Of a stretch of DNA of 64,000 nt, positions 1-13,500 are shown piece after piece (within the stretch, counting starts at the first letter, position 1; every line of letters begins with the position of its first letter). Origin of the DNA: Antedon bifida (Eukaryota > Echinodermata > Crinoidea > Comatulida > Antedonidae). Both the position numbers and the translations under genes were made by a program. The notes beneath the pieces were generated by a model. It had not been told where the DNA came from. It ran no database searches and was given only the letters and a program-made list of their open reading frames with translations. The stretch is from positions 23,497,409 through 23,561,408 of the forward strand of contig OY727093.1 in assembly GCA_963402885.1 (NCBI GenBank), written 5' to 3'.

Positions 1-3000
1 TCTTCTGGTTTGGCTTATGTGCCTATTTTTGTATATTAATAAGAATTTCATGATTGATATAGTATTTTAAAATATTAAACAGGTCTGAAGTGTGTTACTT
101 ACAACTGTACTATAGATTTTAGTTTCAAACTTGAAGCTTAAAAAGATGCTTGTTGGGATTTCATTCGCAATAAACAATAACCTGCAATAACCAGAAAGAT
201 ATAAATCGTTACAAATATTATAATAGTGTAATTAAACAATAAATGTTACCTTATATAAAAATTATTATATATAGTATATCATTAATTGAAGATTTTGAAA
301 TCATGCCAGTTGTCTTGTAACATCACAGATATTTAGGCCTAGGCTAGTCTAGCCTAGTCTCTCAGGCCTACAAAGGTTATCTAAAGCCTACACATGTAGG
401 CCTGTCATATTACATAAATCCAATACCACCTGTATTTACAAAATCAAGTCAATACTTCTGTTTAAGTGAATATCATAGACTCATTAGGTTACCTAGTTTA
501 ATATTTTGAAATAAATAAGAATCAAACTTACCCCAATATTTTAAAATGTTATCTTGTTGAATAAACAATAGTTTAAAACTTTTATCCAATGGCTGTGCTT
601 TGTAGTAGAAAATGTCGCCCTCAATGCCAATCATTTTTTACACTTACAAATTTAATACAATGGTATTGAAAATGGCAAAAGTTTTAAACCGTATCTTGGA
701 TGTACATTATTGGCAAGTAACAAATAATTCCACTGGATTTCTGATATCAAAACATATTAGATACTTATTATGTTACAGTTGTCTGGAATACTGTAAAAGA
801 TATATGGATAGTTCAATAAGAGGTCAATAACCTCACTTCCGGTAAATTTGGGATAAAATATTTCATTACACCAAATACAAAATTTGCATGTTGTAGCGGC
901 CATTTTTCGACAAAATTTTCTATTAGAGTAAATATGAATGTATATATTGTGAACTATTTGACACCAAAATCAATTATCTATGACAAGCGGTTACGAAGTT
1001 ATAGACCAATTAAAATGGTGGACATTTTGGACTTTTAGTATGATGTTCCAATCATAGTTCTGGACCTTTCCTGAAAAAATTTGCTTGTTACCAGAAATGT
1101 CCGGGTCCTCCATACTTATGAACTAATGCTCTTGGACTAAGTGGCACATTTCTGGATTGCCAGGACTATACTACATCAATCTCTATGGTGAAATCGGGCC
1201 CGAGGCGTTGGGTGTGGTCATTATTGCCAATTGATTTCATGCTTTACTAAAATAATGCTAAAAATCCGCACTATAAATTGCTTTAAAATACTTACTTGTA
1301 TTGCACATTTCTGGATTTCCAAGACTATACTACGCAACTTTAAAATGTACATTTGTGGTGAAAGAAGCCTACGTCTACATTAGATTGGTTGGTGGCGCAC
1401 GGCATATTTACCGCTATCAAGATTTTGGCCTAGCCGCCGGCAAATGTCCGATAACTAATACACACGATACAACTAGGTGAACGAGTCCACGCTACTCATG
1501 TTTTCCGGCCGCCATTATAGCGTAGCGATGATTTTCACGAAGCTAATCGGGCGATGGATTTCTGAAGGTACTCAATTATTGATTTATAGATGTGATATTC
1601 GAATACAGTATTTTACTAGGCCTACGTTATAATATACACTTGTAATAATAATAATATATGTTTTCATATTTGTACAATAAACTACAACAAAAGGTTCGCT
1701 CTTGTTTTCATATTTCTTTTTCACCACCAATCCATTTGGAATATAAATACTAATAAAATATACCACTTCAGATAATATATCTGAAGTAGCTATCCTCGCG
1801 ACACTCGTATCCCGCCGACGGCCGCAAAGGCAGCATTTCGCGAGTACAGTTTAAACTTTGTTTTTGCTTTTCATAATTCTGTAAAAGAAAACTGTAAATT
1901 GTCAGCCTCAAGAATTTAAGAAAAAAGATGGAACATTATTTTCCACAAGCAGATTTATTGTACTGAGATATAATTTCTATCTTGACCGCGCGCTCCGTTT
2001 GGAATCCTTCCTTCATTTTCCTTCCTTAGATTTTACTATCTTTCCACGAAGCTTTATTCGGTTTCATGCAATTGCAGAATTGAAATGAATTAATTAGATA
2101 CATCATACTATAAATTGCTAAAAAGGAGAAAAGGCCTAATAGAATGAAAAATTAGACTGTACAAACGTCGACACCGAGTTACCAATTAATATACAAAATG
2201 TGTAGTTTTTTATTTATTAAATATACCAAAATTAACAGATAGTATGGTAAGTTAGTTTGCATTAAATACCTAGCTACAGTCCGAGTATTTAGGTCGTGAT
2301 GCAACCCTGCTCTTTGAACACTTGAATGCACAAGGAGAGACACATTCAATGTGACTGAATTGTTAACTTTGGCAACTTTTAAAACACGGGTAAATCAACT
2401 TAGAGCACAAAACCCACATTTTCTATGCTTAGAAAAGAATTGCATACAACAAATTACATCAGCGAAAGGCAGCGCATTTAATAATTATTAATTAATATGT
2501 AATTGTAGATAATTTATTGCCTTATTAATGTTTCAAAAAATTATTTTGATTAAAAATAGACAAATTTACATACACAATTACATTAGTAAAAGGAAACAAT
2601 TTTATGTGATAATGTTAAGTCGATTGGTTGTTTTGCCACATTTTTTACTGTATACTGAATTTAAATTTTCTTGCACATTGTTTATGTTGTATTTTGAAAT
2701 GAATGTTCAATTAATGACATTGGTAAAAACATTGTATTCAATAGTTATTTACTTTTAGTTCAAAGACCTCCATTTATATTAAACCTTTAAAACATGTCAT
2801 GGGAGGCCAGAATAATACAATAAATTATAATAAATTCTAATTCTAATACTATGCAGCATTTATGTCACCTTAAGTGACTATTTAAACTCAACATTGTAAT
2901 CAAACCTAGATAGATGCATGGTGTATTTTAAGTTCAAGTTCAATATAACATCATAAAGCAAAACAGCATAAAGTCAATACATCAATAGGAGCATACACTA

Positions 3001-3056
3001 GCAAACTTAACTTAATAATTATCTGGATGTCAACATCGCTAAATGAAAGTGTCGAC
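1..3056. other. Intergenic, no supported gene
   Basis: AT-rich, with GC-richer patches at about 1380-1560 and 1790-1850. On the plus strand, 2351-2489 reads LATFKTRVNQLRAQNPHF to a stop and is followed by an AT-rich tail to about 2850, which resembles the end of a LINE reverse-transcriptase ORF; too short to be sure. Confidence 0.4.
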
Positions 3057-3293
3057 CTAGGACTCTTGTTGGTACTCTGAAAGTTTCATTTGCGGTCCAT
3101 ATGCTTGTAAGTCACGAAGAAAGTCTTTGACTATATTGATATTGGTGTTGGTGTGCATATAGATGGTGACAATGCAAGGGTTTCCCCAAGGTGGCATATC
3201 AACACAAAGTTTCATAATGCGATGGTTTTCTGAAGGATGGGATGCTCGACCAACTTCAAACCAGCTTCTCTGAAATACGTCATGTTCAGTTTT
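3057..3293 (-). CDS. Cysteine-string gene exon 4 (terminal)
   Basis: 78 codons plus TAG, acceptor TTAG, in phase 0. It encodes KTEHDVFQRSWFEVGRASHP, VDMPPWGNPCIVTIYMHT and the final helix, ending QQES. Confidence 0.75.
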   Translation of the reverse strand, partial: KTEHDVFQRSWFEVGRASHPSENHRIMKLCVDMPPWGNPCIVTIYMHTNTNINIVKDFLRDLQAYGPQMKLSEYQQES

Positions 3294-4971
3294 CTAAAGA
3301 TAAAATGATTAATTTGTCAAACACTTCATATTTCCAAGATCAACAAAAATATACCACTTTATACCCACTAGATTTGAACAAAGAAATTTCACTCGGAAAA
3401 ATGTTACTTTTCAACACAAGGGTCGTATCAGGTCTAAAATGGCCATATAATAAAACAACGATTTTAATAAATCTAAACTTGGGCTTACCCGTGCACAGCA
3501 GCAGCACATGCAGCAGCTGCAGCAGCTGCAGCAGCGGCTGAAACGACGGAAAAACTTTAACATTGATTCCTCACTATCGATAAATGTAGTCATGGAAGCT
3601 CCAATCATGCCATCAAGCTCGACAGTTCGAATGCTCTTTAGCGGTAGAAACTCATAGTGGAAAGCATCGCCAGCTTCACATTTTACAGAGTATTTTTTCG
3701 GTTTCTCGATGCTGTATGGAGGAACTGTAGCAACTTCCGTTTCTAAAATGATTCAGACGATATTCATGAATAAGTGCATGGGAACGAGGACACGTTCATA
3801 ATTGTAAAAGCATCATATGTTTTTCATTCAATCTTTTCGAAAGTGTATGTTTCTTTTAAATCAACTACTTAAATTAAAATGTTGTTTTAAATAATGTAAT
3901 TCTTAATATAGAACAAAATGTTGAAACAATCGTTCCCACTAAAGACCGATTAACACAAAAGAGAGACAACGGTAATAAAAATATAGAATCTATGTTATTC
4001 CTTATGACCATTTACACACAACGCGAAGTGGACGGGTGATTTCCGTTAGATAGATATTGATTCTACGTGGGACAAGTTACGCAGTTTTCCGCTTACCGTT
4101 ACCGTCGGTGTAAATTGGCCTTATACGTAAACGCAACGTAAGCTGGTTGACCAGTCACAAGCGTGGGATTACTGTCACTTATCATTGGTTAACAGGCTTG
4201 CGTTTCGTTAAATCCTTGTATTTTGTCTCTAGTGGGAACCAAGCTTAAGTGTGCAATTATAAAACACATACTCTGTGTGCTTTCGTTTGACAGCATAATC
4301 AATCTACTGTTGGTGAGGAACATCCTCCCTCGTGATATATTTTTCTTAGTTGGTACAACTGGATAGTTCGGAATTGGCAGCAACTGAAAATCTACGTAAT
4401 CATATGGCATGAACTGACCGTTGGCCAACACAGTCTCACTACGACAAAGCATGTCTATGAAATATAATGTAATGCTGTTACTTAGGGAAGAGTTACGAAG
4501 CACTTTAAAAACTGTATTATTTTTATTGTCTTGCATAAAAAAAATCGATCGATCTAAGCGTTTGACATATGCATAACATTCTTGTTTTCAATCGTTTACT
4601 CTCTTTTGATTTGAAATGATCACTAAAATCCCTCAAGTATTTGCCATAAAGTTAATTAGTCAACGTATTATTTTAACAATCAAGATAGGTAGTGATATAG
4701 CGTGTAAGAATAGTCCTTATTGGGACTAAGCAATAGGCATAATGATTCATTACTTACCTTTCATAAATTGTTCATAACTTATGTTTCCACCGAGTTCATT
4801 TCGAATGGTCTCAACATTTTGGGATAGTTCGGAAACGATTCTGTTCAATTCCTGCGTCAACTTCTGGCTACTTTTGTGACGGGCTGGAATGGAGTTAACC
4901 ACTTGTAAGGAGTTTGGATCATAGTGGTAATCCGTAGCCGACTGGTCCGCCGATCCACTTGGTTGAGTCAT
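3057..4971 (-). CDS. Cysteine-string protein with GRAM/PH-like domain (295 aa, four exons)
   Basis: Exons 4758-4971, 4272-4454, 3489-3742 and 3057-3293 join in phases 1, 1, 0 into 888 nt ending TAG. I do not recognise the family. Residues 1-71 are polar and helix-forming (SSQKLTQELNRIVSELSQNV). From about 77 the pattern ETVLANGQFMPYDYVDF then GRMFLTNSRLIMLSN resembles the start of a GRAM domain, as in WBP2-type proteins; later strands and a closing helix (IVKDFLRDLQAYG) would complete a PH-like fold. Residues 203-215 hold ten cysteines, just after the basic-aromatic LKFFRRFSR. A role in membrane or phosphoinositide binding is inference. The ATG is the first after an in-frame upstream stop. 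Confidence 0.75.
3489..3742 (-). CDS. Cysteine-string gene exon 3
   Basis: 254 nt, acceptor TTAG, donor GTAAGC, out phase 0. It encodes YSVKCEAGDAFHYEFLPLKS and closes with CCSCCSCCMCCCCAR, read from a GCA/TGC-rich triplet tract at the exon end. Confidence 0.75.
4272..4454 (-). CDS. Cysteine-string gene exon 2
   Basis: 183 nt, acceptor ATAG, donor GTATGT, phase 1 at both ends. It holds the GRAM-like start with PYDYVDFQLLP and RGRMFLTNSRLIMLSN. Confidence 0.75.
4758..4971 (-). CDS. Cysteine-string gene exon 1
   Basis: ATG at 4969-4971; 71 codons plus one base; donor GTAAGT. It encodes the polar, Ser- and Gln-rich N-terminus with a possible short coiled coil. Confidence 0.75.
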
Positions 4972-6382
4972 TACTACCTTTAAAATGCGAGCAACATTAG
5001 TAGAAAATGTGAAAGGGACTTTTCTTGGTGATAGGAGGGCGAGGAGGAGAGGCGAGTGGCTTCAGGACAGGTTGGAGAATTCTAGCAATGATATTTTATC
5101 AGAGAAACACAAAGTGAAACATAAACTATGTGGTATGAGTTACGTTTTACAATGTTGTGCAATTTTGCTCTATTGCTCTTTCCTGTCCGGGAATTAAAAA
5201 ATATTTTCGCCTTCCAAAATGAGAGATCATGCTGGTAAAGCCATGACGATTTTTAGAATCTTAATGTTTAACCCCAGATTAATAAAAATGATAATGATAT
5301 CGAATATTTACAGTGCTCTTTACCGGAGTCTCACAGCGCAACATGATAAGAATAACTATTGAAAGTTTTCTGGAGAGATGTGAATGTGTAACGAGGAAGT
5401 TGGTTCCAGATCCATTGTGCCTGAACAAAGAAGGCCTTAGGCATGGATTTTGTTCGTTCTAGGTGGTATTAACATAAAAGTTTGTGAAGATAATTTGGAG
5501 CAGTTCCATAAAGACACTTATATGAAAAGGTTGCAATCTTGTACTGTATACGCTCCAGCAAAGGAGAGACATGTTCAAATTTTCTTACCTGAACACGAGT
5601 TTAGCAGCCCTGTTCTGAAGAAGTTGGAGACGCTTAATATATTTCTCAGAGCAACCAAAGAGCAGAGAATTACAATAATCAAGACGGGACAACACCAGAC
5701 ATGACAGGTGGACAGATTAATGTACTTTCGAATTTTGTAAATGTTGCGAAAGATTATATTTAATTGATTTGTTAGAGAGAGAAGTATTCCGGTCAGACAT
5801 AGTTAAGCGCTCATCAAAAACTACTCCAAGACATTATGTGACATTAAAATGATATTAACATTTTTTTTAAATGTTCAGGGGGAAAATATATCGTAAACTA
5901 AATATGCTATTTATATATGTTGTTATACGCCTAAGGAAAAAATGTAGTTTTTCAGCTCAACAACCAGAAATAAACGAAACGAGGCAAATTTTTTTATACC
6001 TGTAAATGTTTGTGTTAAAGGGTCGCTATTCTATCGATATCATGAAAGCCACCGTGGTCAAGCAATGGCACAGATTTTCTAATGTTTAATATTCAGTATT
6101 TCTTCTAATGCATATAATAAACATATGTTTCTTTTATATAAAAGAAAGAAATTATAATTAAATTTATGACATAGGCTCAAATAATTTTTGTCTTAAAAGA
6201 ATATTTAATACAATTAAGGGAACTTAAGAAGGTTTGAACTTCTTTTGAAAAAGCATGTTTAAAATGACAAGATCATGCTAAAGTTCGACAGCACATTATT
6301 CTGTATGCGAATCATTACAAAATAAACTTACCTTTTTCATTTTAAAGCAAAAAATGTTTCCCAACTACTCGAAATGTATAGC
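4972..6382. other. Intergenic, 5' of the cysteine-string gene
   Basis: This should hold the promoter of the minus-strand gene at 3057-4971, but no TATA or CpG island is evident. A plus-strand open frame at 5450-5704 (84 codons) has no recognisable domain. Confidence 0.4.
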
Positions 6383-9300
6383 AACAATAAAATGATGATG
6401 ATTACATTACTCTTTTTCTGAAAAGGCGGAAGAACAAATACAAGAAAATGTAAAACAAATATGGTAATTGATTAGTTTTTAAAAGAATTACTATAATATA
6501 GGGAAATTGTACCAATCCCTTTTATTAAAAATATTAGCAGAAAAATAACAACTTGGCATGTTACCAGTTTTTAAAGAGGAAATAAAAAAATAAAATAAAA
6601 AGGAATATAATACTTCGAATAAGCAAAATAAACAGTTACATTAAAAAAATATATATATAAATTAATGTAGATTCTCAAAAAATTTCATCTGGTTTCAAAT
6701 ATATATTAAATAAATCAATGTTAACTTTTTGGTTAAACCAGTTGACAAGTACTTACTTGCTACGTTTCAGCTACTTTCAGTAGCCTTGATCACGCAAATG
6801 ACGTTGACATGATGTTCTGTAGCTGAAACGTAGCAAGTAAGTACTTGTCAACTGGTTTAACCAAAAAGTTAACATTGATTTATTTAATATAAATTAATGT
6901 TTTAAAAAAAAATGAATAACTATTATACGACATTAAAATAGCCTACCGTATTCAACAGCAATAAGACAATTTTATATGAAAAATAAACAAATTGCACACC
7001 TCGAATGCCCATACTGTTTAATGTTGTGTGATCAATTCAATTGATGGCCCAGTTCTTATAAATGTCACTTTCTGCAGAGAACTAAAAACATTTCAATATT
7101 GTCGGCGGTTTTGAAAACAGAGACCCAAATAAAAACTTCTAAAAAGTGCTTTAGGTTGATTTTGTATTCCGTAGGCCTTACACTATTTTATTTATTGTAC
7201 CGTACATCATGGATGATGTAAATTAACGAAATTAAACAGAATTAATTAAACTAGGTTAATTTACCATTTAAAACTTGATTAAATATGATAACATTAGCAT
7301 GTTAACGTTAGCAAGAATAACGTGATAATGAAGATCATGTTTGTTACAGTATTTTTCGTCCTTTTTCAGATTCACATAGAAGATCACGTTAAATTATGAA
7401 TTTGAACCTAGTGTTTAATTCAACAACATCCTCATTAGCATAACTAATTTATGATTTCTATAGGCCTATGGCGGCTTTACTTGACAGGTCATACATAAAA
7501 GTCACAGTATTTTATATGAACACTAAACCTACACAATAGATCATGTCTGATGGGAAGTACTAAATTATCTTTATTTATCCCATTCACTAAAACAACGGAA
7601 ATCGTCAATTTACCTGTCCCTTCCCAATTTTAGTCGCGTGCAACGCGACTCTACAGCTCGCTATGTCGGTCGGTCGGTAAACACTAACTTGTATATGGCC
7701 TTGTCTTTATATCAGTTTCATCTAGCTATGTCAATTTTCCAGAGTATATTCCTTATGGCCAGGACTCGATGTGGTTATGTTTTTCACGGTGCGCAATCAA
7801 AAATTACGCGGTCTACGCACGATTTAACGAAATCACGTTTGTAATCATATCTTCACAAGCATGAATCACAATTAAATAAAATTTGGTACTCATAAATTTC
7901 AGGTCATATTTCATCATATGGCAATACAATTACGTGCGTAGCGCATATAACGCATGCGTACGCGCGCTTAAAATGTTCAAATTTATTTTCGATGAAATTA
8001 CGTTTCAGGCAATTTTAAGCGTTTAAAAAATTGCAATGAGTGCGCACTCTTTTTACCCGATTTCTGTTGTACAACCTTTCTTTCCAACTCGAAATTACGT
8101 TATACGAGCACGTCAAACGTGACAGGCTACGCACGTGTAAATTAAAAAAATATAAATGTTTTTAAATGTTCAGCAATTTCGGTCGGTTGGTCGGTAAACA
8201 CTAACTTGAGCACGCGACTGCAGCCATGTATATGGCCTTGTTAAATATTGAAATATGATTGACTATCTTGGTTTAAAGATGTATTGTCCCCCAAAACATA
8301 AAACATGCAGATTAATAAAATCAGACTTTTAATAGATTATTTTGTAGTTTAATATAGTTAGATCACTTCCGTAGAAAAAAAACCGTTTTCACTTATAAAA
8401 TGACAAAATAAATAGTTAAATTCAACCAAAAACTCATTGGCTGCCAGACAATTTTCTTTACATATTTTGTTTCCGTTTTTTTAGGTAAACACATTTTTTT
8501 TCTACCCAATTTGTGGTCAAAGTGGATAACTATTAGGTGAAAAATGTTTAAGAATTATTTTTAATTCTTTAATGTTAATTACATTTTTATTGTTTCACTT
8601 GCAGAACTGTATTTAATTCCTATATAAATACTATATTGTTAGGAGCTGCTGTGGGTGGTTCGAGACTTAGCATTTGAAAATAGTTTTCAATTAAGAACAG
8701 AAAATCTTAATCACCAAGTTAAGTGACCACATGGTTAAATGTTTTATGAAACTACTCAACATACTCATTTGTTCTTTTGACCTGCATGCATTAGGCCTAT
8801 AATTAAATCTGTTTTTTACGGAAATAATGTGTGTTATTCGCTTATTTGAATCGTATACTGTAATTCTGGGAAGATCACTGAAATCATAATAATATCTGAT
8901 CTTGTATTTGTTGAATAATAAAAATCAGTGAAAAATTGAAACAATATTATGTAGTGTTGTAGGACTACGTTAAAGTGCAATGCATAGAGAAATGAGAAGA
9001 ACTCACAAAAGAAAAAAGATAAATCTACATAATTTTTAAACGGTTTTTTTTGTTTTCTATTCACCTGTCTGTGTCTCATTTACTTTTCTCCTTTATTCCA
9101 ATCCAATCATAACTACTTTATATTTCTTATTTCTTTGACTTGTGGCCAGATGCCCCACTTTTAGATTGAAATTTTAGAAAGCTAGGATTTGCTGGAAAAT
9201 CATTCGCGTATCAGTTTTATCAACGCTTTTACAACCATTTCACGCCATCACAGATAATTACACGAACAAATGCATTTAAAACCTGTAGTAAGAATATACT

Positions 9301-10491
9301 GTACTGATATCAAACATGCCAGAAAGTAGAAAAACAATAAATGAAATTGGAGAAACTGTCGACATCCAGTAGGTCAAAACTAACCAAATTACTCCCAACA
9401 GTTTAATACATATAAAATGTGTAGTTTTTATTTACTCTCAAAAGTACGAAAATTAACAGCTAATGCTAAATTAATTATTTTGTATTAGTTACCTAATTCG
9501 TGTATATTTTAAAGCATTTACTAAAAGTTTAATGCCTTTGAACTTTGTCACGTAAAATATTACCTAATGCATTAATTTGTCAGTCTCTCTACCTTTACTT
9601 ATTATTTTCTATAAACAGTTTAAAACAAGTTTATATCAATATCTAAAATAACGATCATGTTCACAGCATAATGTTTTTTAAGCAGGAAATCTACTGTATA
9701 CATAATTTAACTAACCATAGTTTTTGAATTAATAGAAAATATAAAGTTATGATAAAAAAAGACAATCACATTGGTGGTGTAGTATAGAACAGAAACAGAC
9801 GATTCTTAATAAGATATTTGTTATGAAAAATATAGATCCATATAAATAGTAAAATAAAATACAGGTCTACCTCTAATTAAAAACTAGTCTCTAAAGAAAA
9901 TACCAACGTTGGAGAAACAAATATTGCTTTTATAAACATAACGACCAAGTATTTTTATTTTATGCGTTTTTAAAAGCTTTACATAAATTTGACAACATAA
10001 CCATTGTTCTCCAAAAAAGAGGATATAATCTACAGACCAAAACGGCTGCAGAGTATAGAGTATTAATTAGAGGAAGACCTGTACAATATTAGAAAGATAC
10101 AGGTATTCAGTTATGAGAAGACAATTATTAAAGTTTCCTGTATAATAGTAGCTTTATAAATCACAGTATTTAGGACAAATCGCAGTATTTAGGACAAATA
10201 GCAAATATTATCAAATTCATAAATACTGAAAGTGGTGTGTTCGGACAATGTTGATATACAATAGAAGACGTGAATAATTGTGATTAATATTCTGATGGTG
10301 ATGAAGAAGACAAGAAGACATTATAGTGGAATTCTTAAGACAATTCCTATATTAAATATTTCAGTGGTTTCTATACAGATATTTGTATTTTTAAAATGGC
10401 TAATTCAATATTTAATGCTGTGCTGTTTTAAACTTGACAAATATAAACATTCAAGCCTACATTTTACTTTGACATTCGCTAAAAATACTGT
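6383..10491. repeat. Tandem duplication, copy 1 (4.1 kb)
   Basis: Near-identical to 10501-14194 in direct orientation, with shared landmarks such as the GTCGGTCGGTCGG run (about 7663 and 11582) and the AGCGCATATAACGCATGCGT block. Copy 1 alone carries the 188-bp palindrome at 6703-6890 and about 230 bp at 9031-9267. Open frames inside are short, and no protein is recognised. Confidence 0.9.
6703..6890. mobile_element. 188-bp foldback/MITE-like palindrome
   Basis: Two 72-bp arms, apparently perfect inverted repeats starting ATATTAAATAAATCAATG, around a 44-bp loop. It is absent from duplication copy 2. TAAATTAATG occurs on both sides, though not directly adjacent on the left, so target-site status is uncertain. 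Confidence 0.8.
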
Positions 10492-10500
10492 AAATGCAAT

Positions 10501-13500
10501 ACAATAAAATGATGATGATTACATTACTCTTTTTCTGAAAAGGCGGAAGAACAAATACAAGAAAATGTAAAACAAATATGGTAATTGATTTAGTTTTTAA
10601 AAGATTTACCATAATATAGGGAAATTGTACCAATCCCTTTTATTAAAAATAATAGCAGAAAAATAACAACTTGGCATGTTACCAGACGGAAGCGAGAACA
10701 TTTTTAAAGAGGAAATAAAAAAATAAAATAAAAACGAATATAATATTTCGAATAAGCAAAATAAACAGTTACATTAAAAAATATATATATATAAATTAAT
10801 GTTTCATGTGGCAATCTTTAAAAAAAAAATGAATAACTATTATACTACATTAAAATAGCCTACCGTATTCAACAGCAATAAGACAATTTTATATGAAAAA
10901 TAAACAAATTGCACACCTCGAATGCCCATACTGTTTAATGTTGTGTGATCAATTCAATTGATGGCACAGTTCTTATAAATGTCACTTTCTGCAGAGACCT
11001 AAAAACATTTCAATATTGTCGGCGGTTTTGAAAACAGAGACCCAAATAAAAACTTCTAAAAAGTGCTTTAGGTTGATTTTGTATTCCGTAGGCCTTACAC
11101 TATTTTATTTATTGTATCGTACATCATGGATGATGTAAATTCACGAAATTAAACAGAATTAATTAAACTAGGTTAATTTACCATTTAAAACTTGATTAAA
11201 TATGATAACATTAGCATGTTAGCGTTAGCAAGAATAACGTGATAATGAAGATCATGTTTGTTACAGTATTTTCCGTCCTTTTTCAGATTCACATAGAAGA
11301 TCACGTTAAATTATGAATTTGAACCTAGTGTTTAATTCAACAACATCCTCATTAGCATAACTAATTTATGGTTTCTATAGGCCTATGGCGGCTTTACTTG
11401 ACAGGTCATACATAAAAGTCACATTATTTTATATGAACACTAAACCTACACAATAGATCATGTCTGATGGGAAGTACTAAATTATCTTTAATTATCCCAT
11501 TCACCAAAACAACGGAAATCGTCAATTTACCTGTCCCTTCCCATTTTTAGTCGCGTGCAACGCGACTCTACAGCTCGCTATGTCGGTCGGTCGGTCGGTA
11601 AACACTAACTTGTATATGGCCTTGTCTTGATATCAGTTTCATCTAGCTAAGTCAATTTTCCAGAGTATATTCCTTATGGCCAGGACTCGATGTGGTTATG
11701 TTTTTCACGGTGCGCAATCAAAAATTACGCGGTCTACGCACGATTTAACGAAATCACGTTTGTAATCATATCTTCACAAGCATGAATCACAATTAAATAA
11801 AATTTGGTACTCTTAAATTTCAGGTCATATTTCATCATATGGCAATACAATTACGTGCGTAGCGCATATAACGCATGCGTACGCGCGCTTAAAATGTTCA
11901 AATTTATTTTCGATGAAATTACGTTTCAGGCAATTTTAAGCGTTTAAAAAAATGCAATGAGTGCGCACTCTTTTTGCCCGATTTCTGTTTTACAACCTTT
12001 CTTTCCAACTCGAAATTACGTTATACGAGCAGGTCAAACGTGACAGGCTACGCACGTGTAAAGTAAAAAAATATAAATGTTTTTAAATGTTCAGCAATTT
12101 CGGTCGGTTGGTCGGTAAACACTAACTTGAACACGCGACTGCAGCCATGTATATGGCCTCGTTAAATATTAAAATATGATTGACTATCTTGGTTTAAAGA
12201 TGTATTGTCCCCCAAAACATAAAACATACAGATTAATAAAATCAGACTTTTAATAGATTATTTTGTAGTTTAATATAGTTAGATCACTTCCGTAGAAAAA
12301 AAAAACCGTTTTCACTTATAAAATGACAAAATAAATAGTTAAATTCAACCAAAAACTAATTGTCTGCCAGACAATTTTCTTTACATATTTTGTTTCCGTT
12401 TTTTTAGGTAAACACATTTTTTTTCTACCCAATTTGTGGTCAAAGTGGATAACTATTAGGTGAAAAATGTTTAAGAATTATTTTTAATTCTTTAATGTTA
12501 ATTACATTGTTATTGTTTCACTTGCAGAACTGTATTTAATTCCTATATAAATACTATATTGTTAGGAGCTGCTGTGGGTGGTTCGAGACTTAGCATTTGA
12601 AAATAGTTTTCAATTAAGAACAGAAAATCTTAATCACCAAGTTAAGTGACCACATGGTTAAATGTTTTATGAAACTACTCAACATACTCATTTGTTCTTT
12701 TGACCTGCATGCATTAGGCCTATAATTAATCTGTTTGTTACGGAAATAATGTGTGTTATTCGCTTATTTGAATCGTATACTGTAATTCTGGGAAGATCAC
12801 TGAAATCATAATAATATCTGATCTTGTATTTGTTGAATAATAAAAATCAGTGAAAAATTGAAACAATATTATGTAGTGTTGTAGGACTACGTTAAAGTGC
12901 AATGCATAGAGAAATGAGAAGAACTCACAAAAGAAAAAAAATAAATCTACATAATGCATTTAAAACCTGTAGTAAGAATATACTGTACTGATATCAAACA
13001 TGCCAGAAAGTAGAAAAACAATAAATGAAATTGGAGAAACTGTCGACATCCAGTAGGTCAAAACTAACCAAATTACTCCCAACAGTTTAATACATATAAA
13101 ATGTGTAGTTTTTATTTACTCTCAAAAGTACGAAAATTAACAGCTAATGCTAAATTAATTATTTTGTATTAGTTACCTAATTCGTGTACTATATATATAT
13201 TTTAAAGCATTTACTAAAAGTTTAATGCCTTTGAACTTTGTCACGTAAAATATTACCTAATGCATTAATTTGTCAGAAACTATTGTGGTATAAGTCTCTT
13301 TACTTATTATTTTCTATAAACAGTTTAAAACAAGTTTATATCAATATCTAAAATAACGATCATGTTCACAGCATAATGTTTTTTAAGCAGGAAATCTACT
13401 GTATACATAATTTAACTAACCATAGTTTTTGAATTAATAGAAAATATAAAGTTATGATAAAAAAAGACAATAGTAGTGTAGTATAGAACAGAAACAGACG

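Noticed and set aside
2351-2489. Plus-strand LATFKTRVNQLRAQNPHF segment resembling the end of a LINE reverse transcriptase
   Set aside because: Too short, and no catalytic motif in the window.
5450-5704. 84-codon plus-strand open frame beginning MFVLGGINIKVCEDNLEQFH
   Set aside because: Composition looks somewhat protein-like, but no domain, splice partner or neighbour supports it. It may be a retroelement remnant. Not called.
7638-7844. Plus-strand ORF in duplication copy 1 around the CGGTCGGTCGG run
   Set aside because: Not maintained as a recognisable gene in copy 2; repeat-derived.
8834-9079. Minus-strand ORF repeated at 12756-12959
   Set aside because: It is repeated because of the tandem duplication; AT-rich, hydrophobic by chance, no domain.
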